Below are positions 1 through 12,032 of a DNA stretch of 64,000 nucleotides, piece by piece. Within the stretch, counting starts at the first letter, position 1, and each line of letters begins with the position of its first letter. The position numbers and the translations under genes are program-made. The notes below the pieces were generated by a model that was given only the letters and a program-made list of their open reading frames with translations, had not been told where the DNA came from and ran no database searches. This DNA is from Miscanthus floridulus (taxonomy: Eukaryota; Streptophyta; Magnoliopsida; Poales; Poaceae), in NCBI RefSeq assembly GCF_019320115.1, contig NC_089584.1, forward strand, positions 60,899,633 through 60,963,632, in the 5' to 3' direction.

Positions 1-3000
1 CGGCTCACTATGGCCAGCCACAACACGTGCACCTCCACTCTCTCTCCCTCATCTAGTCTTTGCCATAGGTCCTAGCTTCTAAACCCATCATCCATTTAGA
101 TGCTACCGTCTGGTTGTGCCAGAACACGTCACCGCTCTACGTGCGGCCACCGTGGCACTCGAGCTCACCGTTGTCGAGCTAGCCCATCTCCTCCATCCTC
201 TCTCATGTGTCTTAGGTTGAGTAACCCTAGACCTAGCAGGTGGCATGATGGAGACCCACCTCTCACTGCCATCTAGCTGGAACGATGGGAGCACCACCAT
301 GCTTCATGCGCCGCCCCATGGACATGCACAAGGTCAGAGCTCTCCATCGCCTCACCGGAACCCTATCCACCCTAAATAGCTTCGCTAGGATTCCATGAAG
401 CCATAGCGCACCTCACTAGAGCACATGATGGGCAAAGAATGCTGGCATACCATGGTGCTACCTCCACCGACCACCATTGCTGCCGGCGAGCTATCTCCGG
501 TGAAACCTTGGTCACGTCTTCACCACCAACTGACGTGGCTTGATGAGGGGAACACATTGGTGTCACCTTCGTCGTTGGTGATCTTGCTGCCGGTGAGATA
601 GGGCTAGCCACAGCACCTCCCCTACTTCGGTGTCACTGACCAGCGGGTCCCACTGACCAGCAAGTCCCACGTGTCAGCGGTTGTAGTATGGATTTGGATT
701 TATTCTTTTTTAGAAATATAAGCAAACTTTGAAAATTCATAAGTAGAGTTGTAGATGTCCAATTTTGGTGAACCAAATTTTGTTGGATTCCTCATGAAGT
801 GTAGTATTTGATAAAAATATGAAATGTACTATTTCTGGTATTTTTCTAGGAGAATAAAATGGAGCTAGATAAATGTTTTTTAAATGTTTTCAATCTTATA
901 AAATGCATAACTTGATCTAGGAAAGTAATAAAAATGTGATTTGAATTTTGCTAATCTTGTATTGACATGATCTAGCTAAGAAAAAAATACTAAATCTATA
1001 GTAAGAATGCTTGGAATATGGTCTTCCTATTTAATCTTAAATAATTGCTAGTTTCTAGTGAAAATAAATGGGGTAAAAATACATAACTAATGATCATGCA
1101 AATTTTTATAGAGTGTTATGGTTCTAGGATGCATGTAAAAAATATGAAATATGTTGTTTGACACTTTTCACTAGGCTAAACTATTTTTGCTAAAATGAGC
1201 CTATGCAACTTGTCATTTTTGTAGAGATGGCTATACTTATCCAAATGACATGAAATTTGTACAGTAGACTTTTGGGGACATAATTAGGCTACTGTAGTTT
1301 TATCAGAATTTATGGTGCACTTTTGATATATTTTCCTTATTTCACCTTAGTGTCCAAATAAATTAATAAATGCATTTAAATATTTTACTTGGGCTTGACC
1401 ATCATATTTTATAGAGTGTATATGATGCCTATGAACTGTTGGTACCATTGGTTGTGCTCAAATTTGATTGCTTGTATGCAGTGAAATATTAATTGCTCTA
1501 TAATTCAATTTTAGTGACTGTTTGGATAGTTTCGATTACGAAGTAAATTGCATGGGTAAAATGAGGTTTGCTGTGAATATCGTCAATAACATAGTTGTAT
1601 ATAACTTACTTATCTTGCTTGTGTTAAAGTTTCATGGCAATAGGCTAAATGGTTTGAGAGTTATAGCTGTTAGAAGTTGGTCTCCAGAAATGCTTATTCT
1701 CTGAAAATTTTCGGACAGACCTGGGAAATTTACCTATTTTGACTAGGATAATGGTTGAATCACCTTTTAGTGAATAAATGAAAGTAGTAGAAAATTTTAT
1801 AAGCTTTCCAAAAAGTCTGAGATCATAGTATTTGGTTTATTAGAACTTCGGATATAGCCAAAATAAGTAGCTGCTATTTACAGCAGGAAATGACTAAGTC
1901 GATTGTAGTTGTTTGTCTTATATGATGCTTGTGTAGATGCTTAGGCTAATCGAGATTAGTTGTTAGGTGCAGGTTCTAGGCCTCTTACCGATGATGAACA
2001 ACTTTACCTTAGGTTGCTAGAACTTGGTGAGTGTATGTTTCTTGTATTATAGAAGATAAATGCACCTACTAAGTGAAGACCAACTAGAAGAAAGTCATAC
2101 CTCTACTTGGTCAACGAATGTTAAACTTATCATACACCTTGTGGATAATGATGCTCATGCATACACAATTTATCATCTCATCTCATCTCTTATGCATTCA
2201 TGGTACTTATTTGTGCATATGCATGCAATAGGTTTCCCGGAAGGAGTGACGCTTCTCGAGTTTGAACCCGAGCATCAGGAGGAACAACAGGCAGCCTAGG
2301 AGTAGGAAGTTCAAGCAGAAGGAGTCAACATAGAAGATCTCCCTAAGTGTCCTGACCACCAACCTTCCTCGTTCTTGAAAGGCAAGCCCCAGAGCATTAT
2401 AAGCCTCCTATGTTTTTACAAATATCACTTGCGTCCCTTATGTTTGATGCATTATGTTATATGAGTTGATTGGAACCACTTGATGCATAGAACTACCTTG
2501 TCTAGATAAATATATCTTGAATCCTTTGTAGGTTCAGGATCGAATATATGCTTAGCCTTGCTTAGTCCGATAGAAGTCGGGTGATTTTCTATCACCTGGA
2601 AGATATAGGTAGATATCTGATCACGGTTGGCTATAATTGCTATCGTGGAAATAACCATGCGTTGATGAATGAAAAGGAGACCAGACAGGATTGTGATAGA
2701 GAAGCACAAGGCATGGAGGTCTTGGTGCCTATTTATCCCCGTCTGTATTGGTTAAGGACCGATTCGCTATACACCCTCATGTCATGTTGAACGTATGCCT
2801 AGCACTTAGTTGGCCGGATAGGTCATTCCGATCGCGAAGCCAAGTAGCTCAATTTAGGCTAGGCCCCAATAAGTGAAAGTGCGCACACTAGAGGTAGTAA
2901 GGATGTGTGGAGAGCCAATGACATGAGTCCAAGGGCGGGTTCGAGTCCTGATCTTCCTGGCAGATTAGTAGAATCTCTGAGGGTGTGGCACTGATCGGAC

Positions 3001-4345
3001 TCACGAAGTTGGTTCCTGAGTTGTACCAAAGGTGACCCGATGCGACCCCGATAGGGGAAGTATGGGTTTGTGCTAGGAATAATTCCCTAGCTGGGTAGGA
3101 ATTGATTTGAATCGCCGTCTCTCCTGGATAGTGAGAACTTGACTGAGCAGCGCAATGTAGAGTAACTTAACGGAAACTTGATGGCTATGATGATGCGCAA
3201 ATTATTATTATAACCGGATATGGTTACTAATGCTTGTTAGTTTAATCAAGTGATTGCTTTAGCACATGTGCTAATCTAGAGATGCTTAATTGAATAGGTA
3301 TTCAAATTGATGCTAGAGATATTAAATTTCCAAGTTATATTACTCAAGCTTTTATGCAAAATGTTGTCAAGCTAACTCCACCAATAAAGCCTTGCATACT
3401 CCTTGGTGTCATATTATTTCTGATTTATGATGGGTAAGTCTAGCTAAGTACATTCTCGTACTCAAGGTTTATTCCCTCTTGTTGCAGATGACATGATGTA
3501 TTATGGGTACTATAAGAACTACCTTCATCCTACTATGGATGAGAACTAAACATGGGGCATGGTACTCCTGAGTTATCCCCTCTATTCTACTTTTGCTGAA
3601 AATGACCATAATACTGGCATGTATTTGAATTAAGTGTGATGTTGATGCCAAACTACTTTGCTTACGCTATTTGAACTTGGTTTGTAATAATTATGTGAAC
3701 TCCGATCTATGTGAGATACTTATGAACTATTTGTGATCTATGATATAACATGTGACTGGTTGTGTTGAATCATGTACAATCTTAGTTTGTATGTTGGTTT
3801 GTTTGAGATCCTTTGTGATTTCATTGGACTACCGGGTTTATATGGGCTCAAGTATGATAGTTTGATCGCTTCGATGATTGCTATGTACTTGTGTTCTTAT
3901 AAATTGGACGGTTCTGTCACATATATTACTCCCTATACTCAAACATTCATTTTTTACCTAGATTATATTATTTTAAGGGACAAGCTGTTGTCCATGATTT
4001 GGATGACATGCGCCTGGGATGGGTGGAGTATAGCTACAAGATCAAATTTCTTCATATAATGACACCATGTTTGGATCCCCCCTAGTATAAAATTTAGCCA
4101 TCAAAGTTTAGATTTAGAGTCTCCAAATAGATGGTTAAAAGCTAGATATAAACTTTAACTCTCCAAAAAAAACACACTTTAAACCATTAGATCTCCTATA
4201 ACTAAAAAGAACAAAGCGTGGACATCTTTTGGTGCAACATTTGTTTTGGTTCGTCCATCTGCCCACCCCGTGCGATAGAAAAAGAAACTATCATCCCTAT
4301 GATCCCCGCCTGCTTTGAAGGAAACAAATCGATCACCTGAGACCA
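1..4345. other. Degenerate non-coding DNA, probably old retroelement sequence
   Basis: The first 660 bases are GC-richer; the rest is AT-rich. Only short open frames of fewer than about 100 codons occur, and none resembles a known domain. The prose-like, low-complexity AT-rich stretch from about 670 to 1950, followed by a more balanced segment (2000-3700), resembles the long non-coding interior of grass LTR retrotransposons. I could not find paired LTRs, a primer-binding site or a polypurine tract, so the class is a guess. Confidence 0.3.
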
Positions 4346-4501
4346 CATGCATGGAAGGAAACAATAATTATGCATGGAAGGAAACAATCATGCATGGAAG
4401 GAAACAATAATCATGCATGGAAGGAAACAATCATCATGCATGGAATGAAACAATAATCATGCATGGAAGGAAACAATCATGCATGGAAGAAAATAATAAT
4501 C
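4346..4501. repeat. Minisatellite, seven copies of a 20-23 bp unit
   Basis: Seven head-to-tail copies of a unit beginning atgcatggaaggaaacaat are seen, starting near 4347, 4370, 4390, 4413, 4436, 4459 and 4479. Copies alternate between about 20 and 23 bp because a taat or tcatc tail is variably present. Later copies carry point changes (ggaatg, ggaagaaaat). The array lies about 50 bp left of a CACTA insertion. Confidence 0.9.
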
Positions 4502-4564
4502 ATACATACCATGATAATTTGTAACAATATGTCCAGAATCATCCCACACTCACTAGTAGAGAAA

Positions 4565-4880
4565 CGACCTTTGATCCCACCTTGAAATTTGGCTTTAGTC
4601 CTAGTATTTTTCATGCCCAGAACTAGAGATACCTTTAGTCCCGGTTTGTAGCTCTAACCGGGACTAAAGGTCCCTGCTCAACGGCTACTATGGCAAGCTT
4701 TTGCTGCAAGGGACCTTTAGTCCCAGTTGGAGTTACTAACTGGGACTAAAGGTTAACTTTTACTCCCGGTTGGTGTCTCTAACTGGGAGTAAAAGTCTAC
4801 TCCCGGCTAGAGGCTCTGTCCAGGACTAGGAAGGGACCTTTAGTCCCAGTTTCTGTCTCCAACCGGGACTAAAGGTACCC
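4565..4880. repeat. 5' subterminal repeats of CACTA no. 1
   Basis: Several copies of a motif close to cctttagtcccggttgg and its inverse ccaaccgggactaaagg alternate in both orientations, many as close inverted pairs able to form hairpins. In characterised CACTA elements, subterminal repeats are binding sites for the TNPA-type protein. The same motif recurs in the interior (9717-10056) and at the 3' end (16372-16605) of this element. Confidence 0.9.
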
Positions 4881-4882
4881 TC

Positions 4883-4889
4883 CTATATA
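4883..4889 (+). promoter_or_regulatory. Probable TATA box of the CACTA 5' promoter
   Basis: A ctatata sequence follows directly after the last 5' subterminal repeat, and a pyrimidine-rich leader with cctctcttcttcctcatcatcgg follows downstream. This is where the promoter for the transposase transcript would be expected. No transcript evidence is available here. Confidence 0.5.
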
Positions 4890-5316
4890 GCCCTTGTTCC
4901 TCCCCGAGCTCGAGCCACTTCGAGCTCAGTGTTCTCTTGCTATCGCCGGCCTCTCTTCTTCCTCATCATCGGTCACAAGATTTCTTCCATTCCTCCATCG
5001 GTTCTAAAGGTTACTAACTTTATACTCTCGTGTTTCATCTGTAGCTTATTTCATTTTATGGACTAGATATGTGTGGTTTTTTATGGTAGATTTTTTTATT
5101 TATGTAAGCCATTTAAGCTCAAAATCACTTTAAAGTTTGCGTATTTGGATGAAGGAAGGTTAAAGTAGTTATTCAAAACTAGTATTGAGCTTTCATTTCT
5201 AGCATGCATAGCACACTTCATGCTTTAGAGATATAGAGAATTTTAGAGTTTTTTTAATTTTATTTGTTTATAAAATGAGAAATTTATATTATATTAAAAA
5301 TGAGTATAGAGAGTAG

Positions 5317-5827
5317 ATGGCAACTGCTTCTGGGCCTCGGCCTCTCATCGGGTTACAAAGCATCTGAGGCTAGACCTTCCTCTCATTGCATGCGGCAAGT
5401 GTGAGGAGAAGATTGTGATGGAGTACCGGGTGAGGAAGGAGTGTCCCAACAAGGGTCGTATCTTCTATAAGTGTTCGGATCGCAATATGAGTTATTTTGT
5501 CGCATTTGATGATTATGGTTAATTTATACTTATTTTCATGATGATTGTAATTAAAGTTCTAATTTTTTATTTTAATTTTAGTGGGATGGCACTGGATGTT
5601 CAGGCTGGTACTGGGAGGAAGAGTATGTTGAACACGTGCAAAACTCTCTTGCACAGGCGGCTACGGTGGTTGATGAGGTAGTGATCCTGCGAAAGAAGCC
5701 CATAGATGTTGAACAAACACATGATCTATCTGTTTTAGTTGGGATTGGTCGCGAAGTGCATTTTAGCTTTAGTTTTTTTAGTGGTAGTTGGGATTGTCTA
5801 TATTGTAGCGAGACTTTCATAAATTAA
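5317..5827 (+). pseudogene. zf-GRF zinc-finger reading frame inside CACTA no. 1, frameshifted
   Basis: Two exons are suggested: 5317 to about 5518, and 5582-5827, separated by a short AT-rich intron with GT...AG ends. Exon 1 carries a CGKC pair and an NKGRIFYKC core; exon 2 continues with CSGWYWEEEY. Together these match the GRF zinc finger (two CxC-type pairs around a GRxFY core and an aromatic W-x-W stretch), a nucleic-acid-binding fold. The ATG at 5317 and the CGKC segment are in different frames, so at least one small indel has broken the gene. Downstream of the finger the frame runs through KKPIDVEQ to a hydrophobic C-terminus. It precedes the transposase in the same orientation. Whether it is a normal part of this CACTA family or a passenger cannot be told from the sequence alone. 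Confidence 0.6.
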
Positions 5828-5984
5828 TACCTTGTGTGGTGGCATGCATGTCGTATAATTAATTAATTATGTTCTAGGTTTTAATATGGTATGTATGTCA
5901 TGTAATGCAGATGAGCCAGCATTGAATGTACAATGCTGATCGCCGCTCCCAAGAGTTCATTGAGGGCGTGCATTCTTTTTACGT

Positions 5985-8900
5985 GTGGCCGAGGCAAACA
6001 AACACGATGGTTTCATGTGCTGCCCATGTGTCATATGTAAGAATTTGAAGGAATATGCTAGCTCAAGGAGTCTTCATTCACACTTGTTGAAGTCAGGTTT
6101 CATGCCAAACTATATTTGTTGGACGAAGCACGGAGAAACCGGTGTTGTAATGGAAGAAGGTGAAGACGAACAATGGGACGATGATGACATTATTGCTGAA
6201 TATGGTGCCTTCAATTATACTGTAATGGGGGAAGCTAAAGAAGAGGTAGTGGCAGAAGATGAGCCCACTGATGATCTTAGTCAGGCCATTCGTGACGCAC
6301 AAAGAGAATGCGAAAGTGAAAAGGAGAAGATCAAGTTCGAGCGCATGCTAGAGGATCACAAGAAATTGCTATACCCAACTTGTGATGTGGGACAGAAAAA
6401 GTTGGGTACCACACTGGAATTGCTGTAATGGAAGGCAAAGAATGGTGTATCTGACAAGGGATTTGGGGAGTTACTGAAAATCCAAAAGAAGATGCTTCCA
6501 AAGGATAATGAATTGCCCGTCACTACGTACGAAGCAAAACAGGTAGTCTTCCCTTTAGGATTAGAAATCTAGAAGATACATGCATGTCCTAATGACTACA
6601 TCCTCTACCATGGCGAGGAGTACGAGAAGTTAGATGCATGCCCGGTATGTCATGCATCACGGTATAAGATCAGGCGAGATGACCCTAGTGATGTTGAGGG
6701 CGAACGTCCCACGAAGAAAATCTCTGCCAAGATTATGTGGTATGCTCCTATAATACCACGCTTGAAACGTCTGTTCAGAAACAAAGACCATGCAAAGTTA
6801 TTGCGATGACACAAAGAAGACCATAAGGTAGACAATAAGTTGAGACACCCTACTGATGGGTCCCAATGGAGAGCAATCGATAGAGAATTCTCAGAGTTTG
6901 CAAATGACGCAAGAAACTTAAGGTTTGCTTTAAGTACGGATGGTATGAATCCTTTCGGGGAGCAGAGCAGTAGTCAAAGCACTTGGCCTGTTACTCTATG
7001 TATCTACAACCTACCTCCCTAGTTATGCATGAAGCGTAAGTTTATTATGATGCCAGTGCTCATCCAAGGTCCAAGGCAACCTAGCAACGACATCGATGTG
7101 TACCTGAGGCCACTAGTTGAAGAACTTCTACTTTTGTGGAACAGACCAGGTGTACATGTGTGGGATGAGCACAAATAAGAGCACTTTGACCTATGAGCAT
7201 TGTTGTTCGTAACAATCAATGATTGGCCTGCTCTAAGTAATCTTTCAGGACAATCAAACAAGGAATATAATGCATGCACACACTGTTTCGATGACATTAA
7301 AGGTATATTCTTGAAAAAATGTCAAAAGGTCATGTACCTTGGCCATCGTCGATTTCTTCCTGCGAATCACCCCCTAAGAAAGAAAGGCAAGCATTTTAAA
7401 GATAAGGCAGACCACCAGTCCAAGCCGGGCAACCGAACTAGTGAGGATGTACTCAATATGGTCAAGGATGTGAAAGTACTATTTGGAAAGGCACATGGCA
7501 GCGAACCTGTTCCAAACGATGCCGATAGTCACGCACCCATGTGGAAGAAGAAGTCCATATTTTGGGAGCTACCCTATTGGCAAGTCCTAGAGGTCCATAG
7601 CGCGATCGACGTGATGCACCTAATGAAGAATCTTTATGTGAACCTGCTAGGCTTCATGGGTGTGTATGGGAAGCCTAAGGACACACTTGAAGCATGACAA
7701 GACCTACGATGTTTGAAAGAACAAGACAACCTACATCCAGAGAAGACAAATGATGGACACCATTACTTAAGTCCTGCCAGCTACACTCTTAGCAAAGAAG
7801 AGAAGGAAAGCATGTTTGAATGCCTAGCAAGCATCAAGGTAACATCTGGATTCTCCTCAAATATAAAGGGTATAATAAATATGCCAGAGAAGAAATTCCT
7901 AAACTTAAAGTCCCATGACTGCCACATGCTCATGACACAATTGCTTCTAGTTGCATTAAGAGGAATTCTACCTCTAAATGTACGTCTAGCCACCGTGAAG
8001 CTATGTGCATTCCTCAATGCAATTTCTCAGAAGGCAATCGATTCAATGGATCTAGCTAAACTATAGAATGATGTGGTTCAATGTCTTATCAGCTTTGAGT
8101 TAGTGTTCCCTCCTTCCTTCTTTAATATCATGACACACCTCCTAGTTCACCTGGTCAAGGAGATTAGCATTCTTGATCCTGTGTTCATGCACAACATGTT
8201 CCCCTTTGAGAGGTTCATGGGAGTCCTAAAGAAATATGTTCACAACCATGCTCGGCCAGAAGGAAGCATCGCCAAGGGCTATGGAACGGAGGAGGTCATT
8301 GAGTTTTGTGTTGACTTTATTCCCGACCTTGACCCGGTTGGTGTTCCTGAATCGCGACACGAGGGGAGACTAAGTGGAAAGGAGACACTAGGGAAGAAAA
8401 CATATATTGGTATGTAGGACAATTATTTTAATAAAGTACACTACACAGTTCTACAAAACTCCTCCTTGGTGGATCCATATATCGAGACACATAAAGAGTT
8501 GCTCCGATCCGAGTTTCCAGGGAAGTCTAAAGCTTGGATTACGTGTCAGCACATGGAAACTTTCAGCGACTGGTTGTGAAAAGAATGTCAGGGTGATGAG
8601 AGTATTGATGAGCAACTGTATTTGTTGGCTAGGCAGCCATCGTCGCATATCCTCACATACAAAGGGTATGAGATAAATGGGAATATATTTTACACAGTAG
8701 CCCAAGATAAAAGAAGCACCAACCAAAACTGTGGTGTCCGCATAGATGCCACCGACCCTAATGGAAATAAGCAAACACATTATGGCCGCATAGAGGAGAT
8801 ATGGGAACTAAACTATGCACCTACTTTTAAGGTACCTTTGTTCAAGTGCCAATGGGTAAAGGCGACTGGAGGCAGGGTAGCAGTCGACAACCAGTATGGA

Positions 8901-9260
8901 ATAACAACCGTGGACCTCAACAATATTAGGTACAAAGATGAACCATTCGTCCTTGCCAAGGATGTGAATCAGGTGTTTTATGTCAAGGACATGTCTACAA
9001 AACCGAAGAGAGGGAAAAACAACAACGACCCAATCTATGAGCCAAAGCGCCACGTAGTTCTTTCAGGGAAAAGAAACATCGTCGGAATTGAAGACAAGTC
9101 AGACATATCAGAAGATTATGAAAAGGATGACCAAATTCCACCCTTCACAGTGAACAAAGACCCAAGTATCTAGCTAAATGATGAGGACACTCTATGGTTA
9201 CGATGTGATCATAACCAAGGGATATACGTTAAGAAGAAGTTCACTACTGTGTCTGCTTGA
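5985..9260 (+). pseudogene. TNPD-type CACTA transposase, broken by nonsense codons only
   Basis: The reading frame runs from ATG 5985 to a TGA at 9258, about 1,092 codons, the size of a plant CACTA TNPD. In order it shows a transposase-associated N-terminal domain (CCPCVICKN, HLLKSGF, YICWTKHGE), the transposase_21 core (CPVCHASRYK, WYAPIIPRLKRLF, RHPTDGSQWR, LSTDGMNPFG), the HCFD region, then DUF4218-like (HDCHMLMTQLL, PFERFMGVLKKY) and DUF4216-like (YGRIEEIWEL, FKCQWV) domains. Eleven in-frame stops interrupt it, at 6426, 6570, 6807, 7020, 7176, 7194, 7695, 8064, 8415, 8577 and 9171, yet I see no frameshift: all domains lie in one frame. Several stops look like decayed CGA, CAG or TGG codons, as expected from deamination of methylated cytosine. 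The family is the catalytic transposase that cuts CACTA ends; this copy cannot make it. Confidence 0.92.
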
Positions 9261-9716
9261 TATATTTAGTGATGTATTAGACCTATTATGTAATAATTGT
9301 GACTTTAGATTTTTTTGTCGTGTTTTCATATTTTCTATGGTTTAAATGAATTTTCTGCTAGACGGTGGATTTCCCGTGGAGAATGTGTGATGAAAAACCA
9401 AATGACCAACGCTAATAAGATGTGAAAACTAATTTCCTGTCGAAAAGCAATAGTTTTAATGATTTTAATTAAGTAGTATATTTTTGCATGGTGCAAATTG
9501 TAATTATTATTTACACTATGTCAAATATTCATACAGTAAAACAAAAGAGTTTAGGTTACAATTTTTTGTTGTGTATAATAATGCAAAACCAAGTCCAGGT
9601 TTTTTTTATAATTTTTTGGTAATATTTTATTTATTAGGCAATTAATAACTCTATGCATTTTTATATAAAAGAAATATATAAAAAAGGAAAAAACTTATGG
9701 AAACCGGAGAAAGCCA
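9261..9716. other. AT-rich spacer after the transposase gene
   Basis: This stretch contains no convincing reading frame. It is AT-rich with runs of T and may hold the 3' untranslated region of the transposase transcript. I see no clear repeat or inserted element. Confidence 0.4.
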
Positions 9717-10056
9717 ACTGCAGACCACCTTTACTCCCGGGTCTAAAATGCCCTTTACTCCCGGGCCATGGCTACACTCGGGACTAAAGGTGCGCTGTGT
9801 TTTCGTAGCCCACCAAAATGACCTTTACTCCCGGGCCATGGAGACACCCGGGACTAAAGATCAGACCTTTAGTCCCAATTCTAATCATCACCCGGGACTA
9901 AAGGTGGGCTGTGTTTTCACAGCCCGCCAAAATGACCTTTACTCCTGGGCCGTGGCTACACCCGAGACTAAAAATCAGACCTTTAGTCCCGGTTCTAATC
10001 ATCACCCGGGACTAAAGGGTCTTTTGTCTCGGTTCGTAGCGGCAACCGGGACTAAA
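9717..10056. repeat. Internal block of CACTA subterminal repeats
   Basis: Alternating copies of cctttactcccgggcc or cctttagtcccggttc and their inverses (cccgggactaaaggt) form hairpin-capable pairs, as at the element ends. Two larger units repeat, each ending in gcgctgtgttttcgtagccc- or gggctgtgttttcacagccc-like sequence. The block lies between the two genes of the transposon, about 5.1 kb from its left end. No CACTA terminus is visible next to it, so it is not obviously a nested element. Confidence 0.85.
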
Positions 10057-10064
10057 GGTCTCCC

Positions 10065-10073
10065 TTTATAAAA
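10065..10073 (+). promoter_or_regulatory. Probable TATA box of an internal promoter
   Basis: The sequence tttataaaa directly follows the internal repeat block and is followed by a C-rich leader containing ctccgcaagcctcatcttct. The arrangement copies that at the left end of the element (repeats, TATA box, pyrimidine-rich leader). It probably drives the second gene, which begins near 12033, with a long 5' untranslated region or introns between. Confidence 0.5.
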
Positions 10074-12032
10074 CCTCTCTGTCTCCGCAAGCCTCATCTT
10101 CTCCACCAGATCGATCCAGCAGCACCGCCGCCCCCAGGCCACCCTAGCCTCGCCTCATGCGCGCACGCTGTCACCGGCCAGCTAGCGCACGCCTCACGTC
10201 GTCCTCGTCCCCGGCCCACCTTGCCCCAAGTAGTCTTCTCCAAGATCCACAGCAGGCCACAGCTATGGCACGTCTCTAGGTTTGGCCCCGGTCTCCCTCT
10301 TCCTCTGCACTTCCCTTGATGATGCCATAGTTGGTGTTCCGACGATGATGGAGATCGCCGGGCTAGGTTAGCGTGATGTGTTGTAGCTGTGGCGTGATGT
10401 GCCGTAGCTGTGGCGTGATGTTGCGAGATGATCAGTGCTGTGCATGATAGTTGTGTGTGTTGCTATTGTTCGGATAATGTATTATATTTATGCACTAATC
10501 TTTGTTCTATTTAAGGTGCTAAATGCCCTGTTCAGGTTTTGTCGTTAGGTTCAGTTAGATTAGACTAAAAACATGGCAGCATGCTCAAGTGTAGAAGGGC
10601 CTCATCTTCTCCACTAGATGATCATGCTTATTAGAATTATGATTTTATACATTTGTACATACTTGTTGCAAATGAGCTTTTGTATGAATCTAGAATCTAG
10701 GCAGGAGCTAACTTTGATCTGGTAGGAGTTATGGATGATATCATGAGCTTTTGCAATTTCTACAAGTCATAAAAAAAGATGCTTCTGTATGAATCTAGAA
10801 TCTGTGCATGATCTTTGAAGTTTGGATTGGAACCTGAGTGGTAGAAACTTTTTGCGACAAAATCTCTATGCTGATGAGAGCAGCATTAACAATGGAAGCA
10901 TTTTTGAAGATATAGTGAGATGCTTGCTTTTGCATTTGTTTTGTACATTTTGTTGTTATAAACAATAGTCTGCTGATTTCCATTAGTATCAATTTGGCTC
11001 ATCAATTTGGTGCATACTTCTGTAACATGTTTTTTTAGTAAAGTCTAAGTCTCTAACATGTTTTTTTGGCTGCAGGAGCTGGACCTCGTGTTTGACACCT
11101 TGGATGTGAGCCACCACCGCCACCAAATATAATCCGTTTATGATGGATTAATTGCTCCAACCTTTTGTAATCGGATGGATGCGTGTGCCGAGCCATCATG
11201 CCGGCAATCTTGTAATGCGATTTTGCGCTGAGCCATCGAGCTCAGTGGAGCATGGGCACGCCCGGTGTCTCGTCGTTTCCTCCTTTTTGCGTGGTAGCTT
11301 ATGACGACTAGTTAGAAAATTGTAGAAAATCCATACTAGTTGAACTTGCGGACCGTGTTCAGCTCGGTGAGCATGTTCTCTGCCGAGTGGTAACGGATGT
11401 CAAGGAGGAACTTTGATTCTACGAGGGAGAGCGGCAATGGTCATGGAAGACCGTGTTCCCTTCCTCATAGAATCGGAGCTCTTCCGTGGCCAAGTACAGT
11501 GCCGTCCGGTGGAGAAATGCTCACCGAGATGATCACGTAAGCATGGTCAACTAGTATGGATGGTTATTTATTCACACGTCCCGATATCATCGCAGTAGTC
11601 TGTCATTCACCATACCCAAACGTAGTATATATATAAATATAAACGATAATCGATTGTTATGTGTGTACACTCCTATTCTTCTGTTAATTTGTGGAAATAT
11701 CATGTGAATTACTTACCTGCCACAGTAAAAGACGAGAACACAATGACCATGGCCATGGCCATGAAAAATGCCAATGACACAACACTAGCAACTTTCTCGG
11801 CAAGCAGAGTAGTGTTAAACGCTCTGGAAACCTTTAAACTTTGTTAGTTAAGATTTCCCCTTCAAACAAGCTAGGCACTTAAATAAGGCTTATGCTAGAT
11901 TCTATCACTAGTACAGATACAGAAATGATTTTTACAAATGTTACTATCCTTGAGGTGGCACGTCTTGTAGGAGTTCATTTTATAGATATAGTTTTTATTT
12001 TTTATAGATATATCTGGTGGTGTAAAAGCTAG
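10074..12032 (+). other. Leader or intron region between the internal promoter and the second CACTA gene
   Basis: A C-rich segment (10080-10330) is followed by GT-rich short repeats of tgtagctgtggcgtgatg (near 10380-10430) and AT-rich sequence. The phrase tgtatgaatctagaatct occurs twice, near 10680 and 10786. No long reading frame is present. The stretch 11362-11529 forms an imperfect hairpin, listed separately. Its position suggests 5' untranslated exons and introns. Confidence 0.4.
11362..11529. repeat. Long imperfect inverted repeat (hairpin), about 168 bp
   Basis: The outer arms are gctcggtgagcatgttctc (from 11362) and the reverse complement of tctcggtgagcatttctc (ending 11529). The inner arms are gattctacgaggga (11415-11428) and the reverse complement of gattctatgaggaaggg (11458-11474). 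The loop is about 30 bp. Between these anchors the arms match only in part. The size and imperfect pairing resemble a young MIRNA-type or siRNA hairpin, but no expression is known. A decamer, gaccgtgttc, also occurs directly repeated at 11351 and 11449. Confidence 0.6.

Noticed and set aside
4346..4501. CRISPR-like short repeat array
   Set aside because: The units are directly adjacent with no unique spacers, and the genome is a plant's; it is a minisatellite.
9717..10056. A nested CACTA element between the two genes of CACTA no. 1
   Set aside because: No CACTA terminus or 3-bp duplication was found next to the internal repeats, so I list it as an internal repeat block only.
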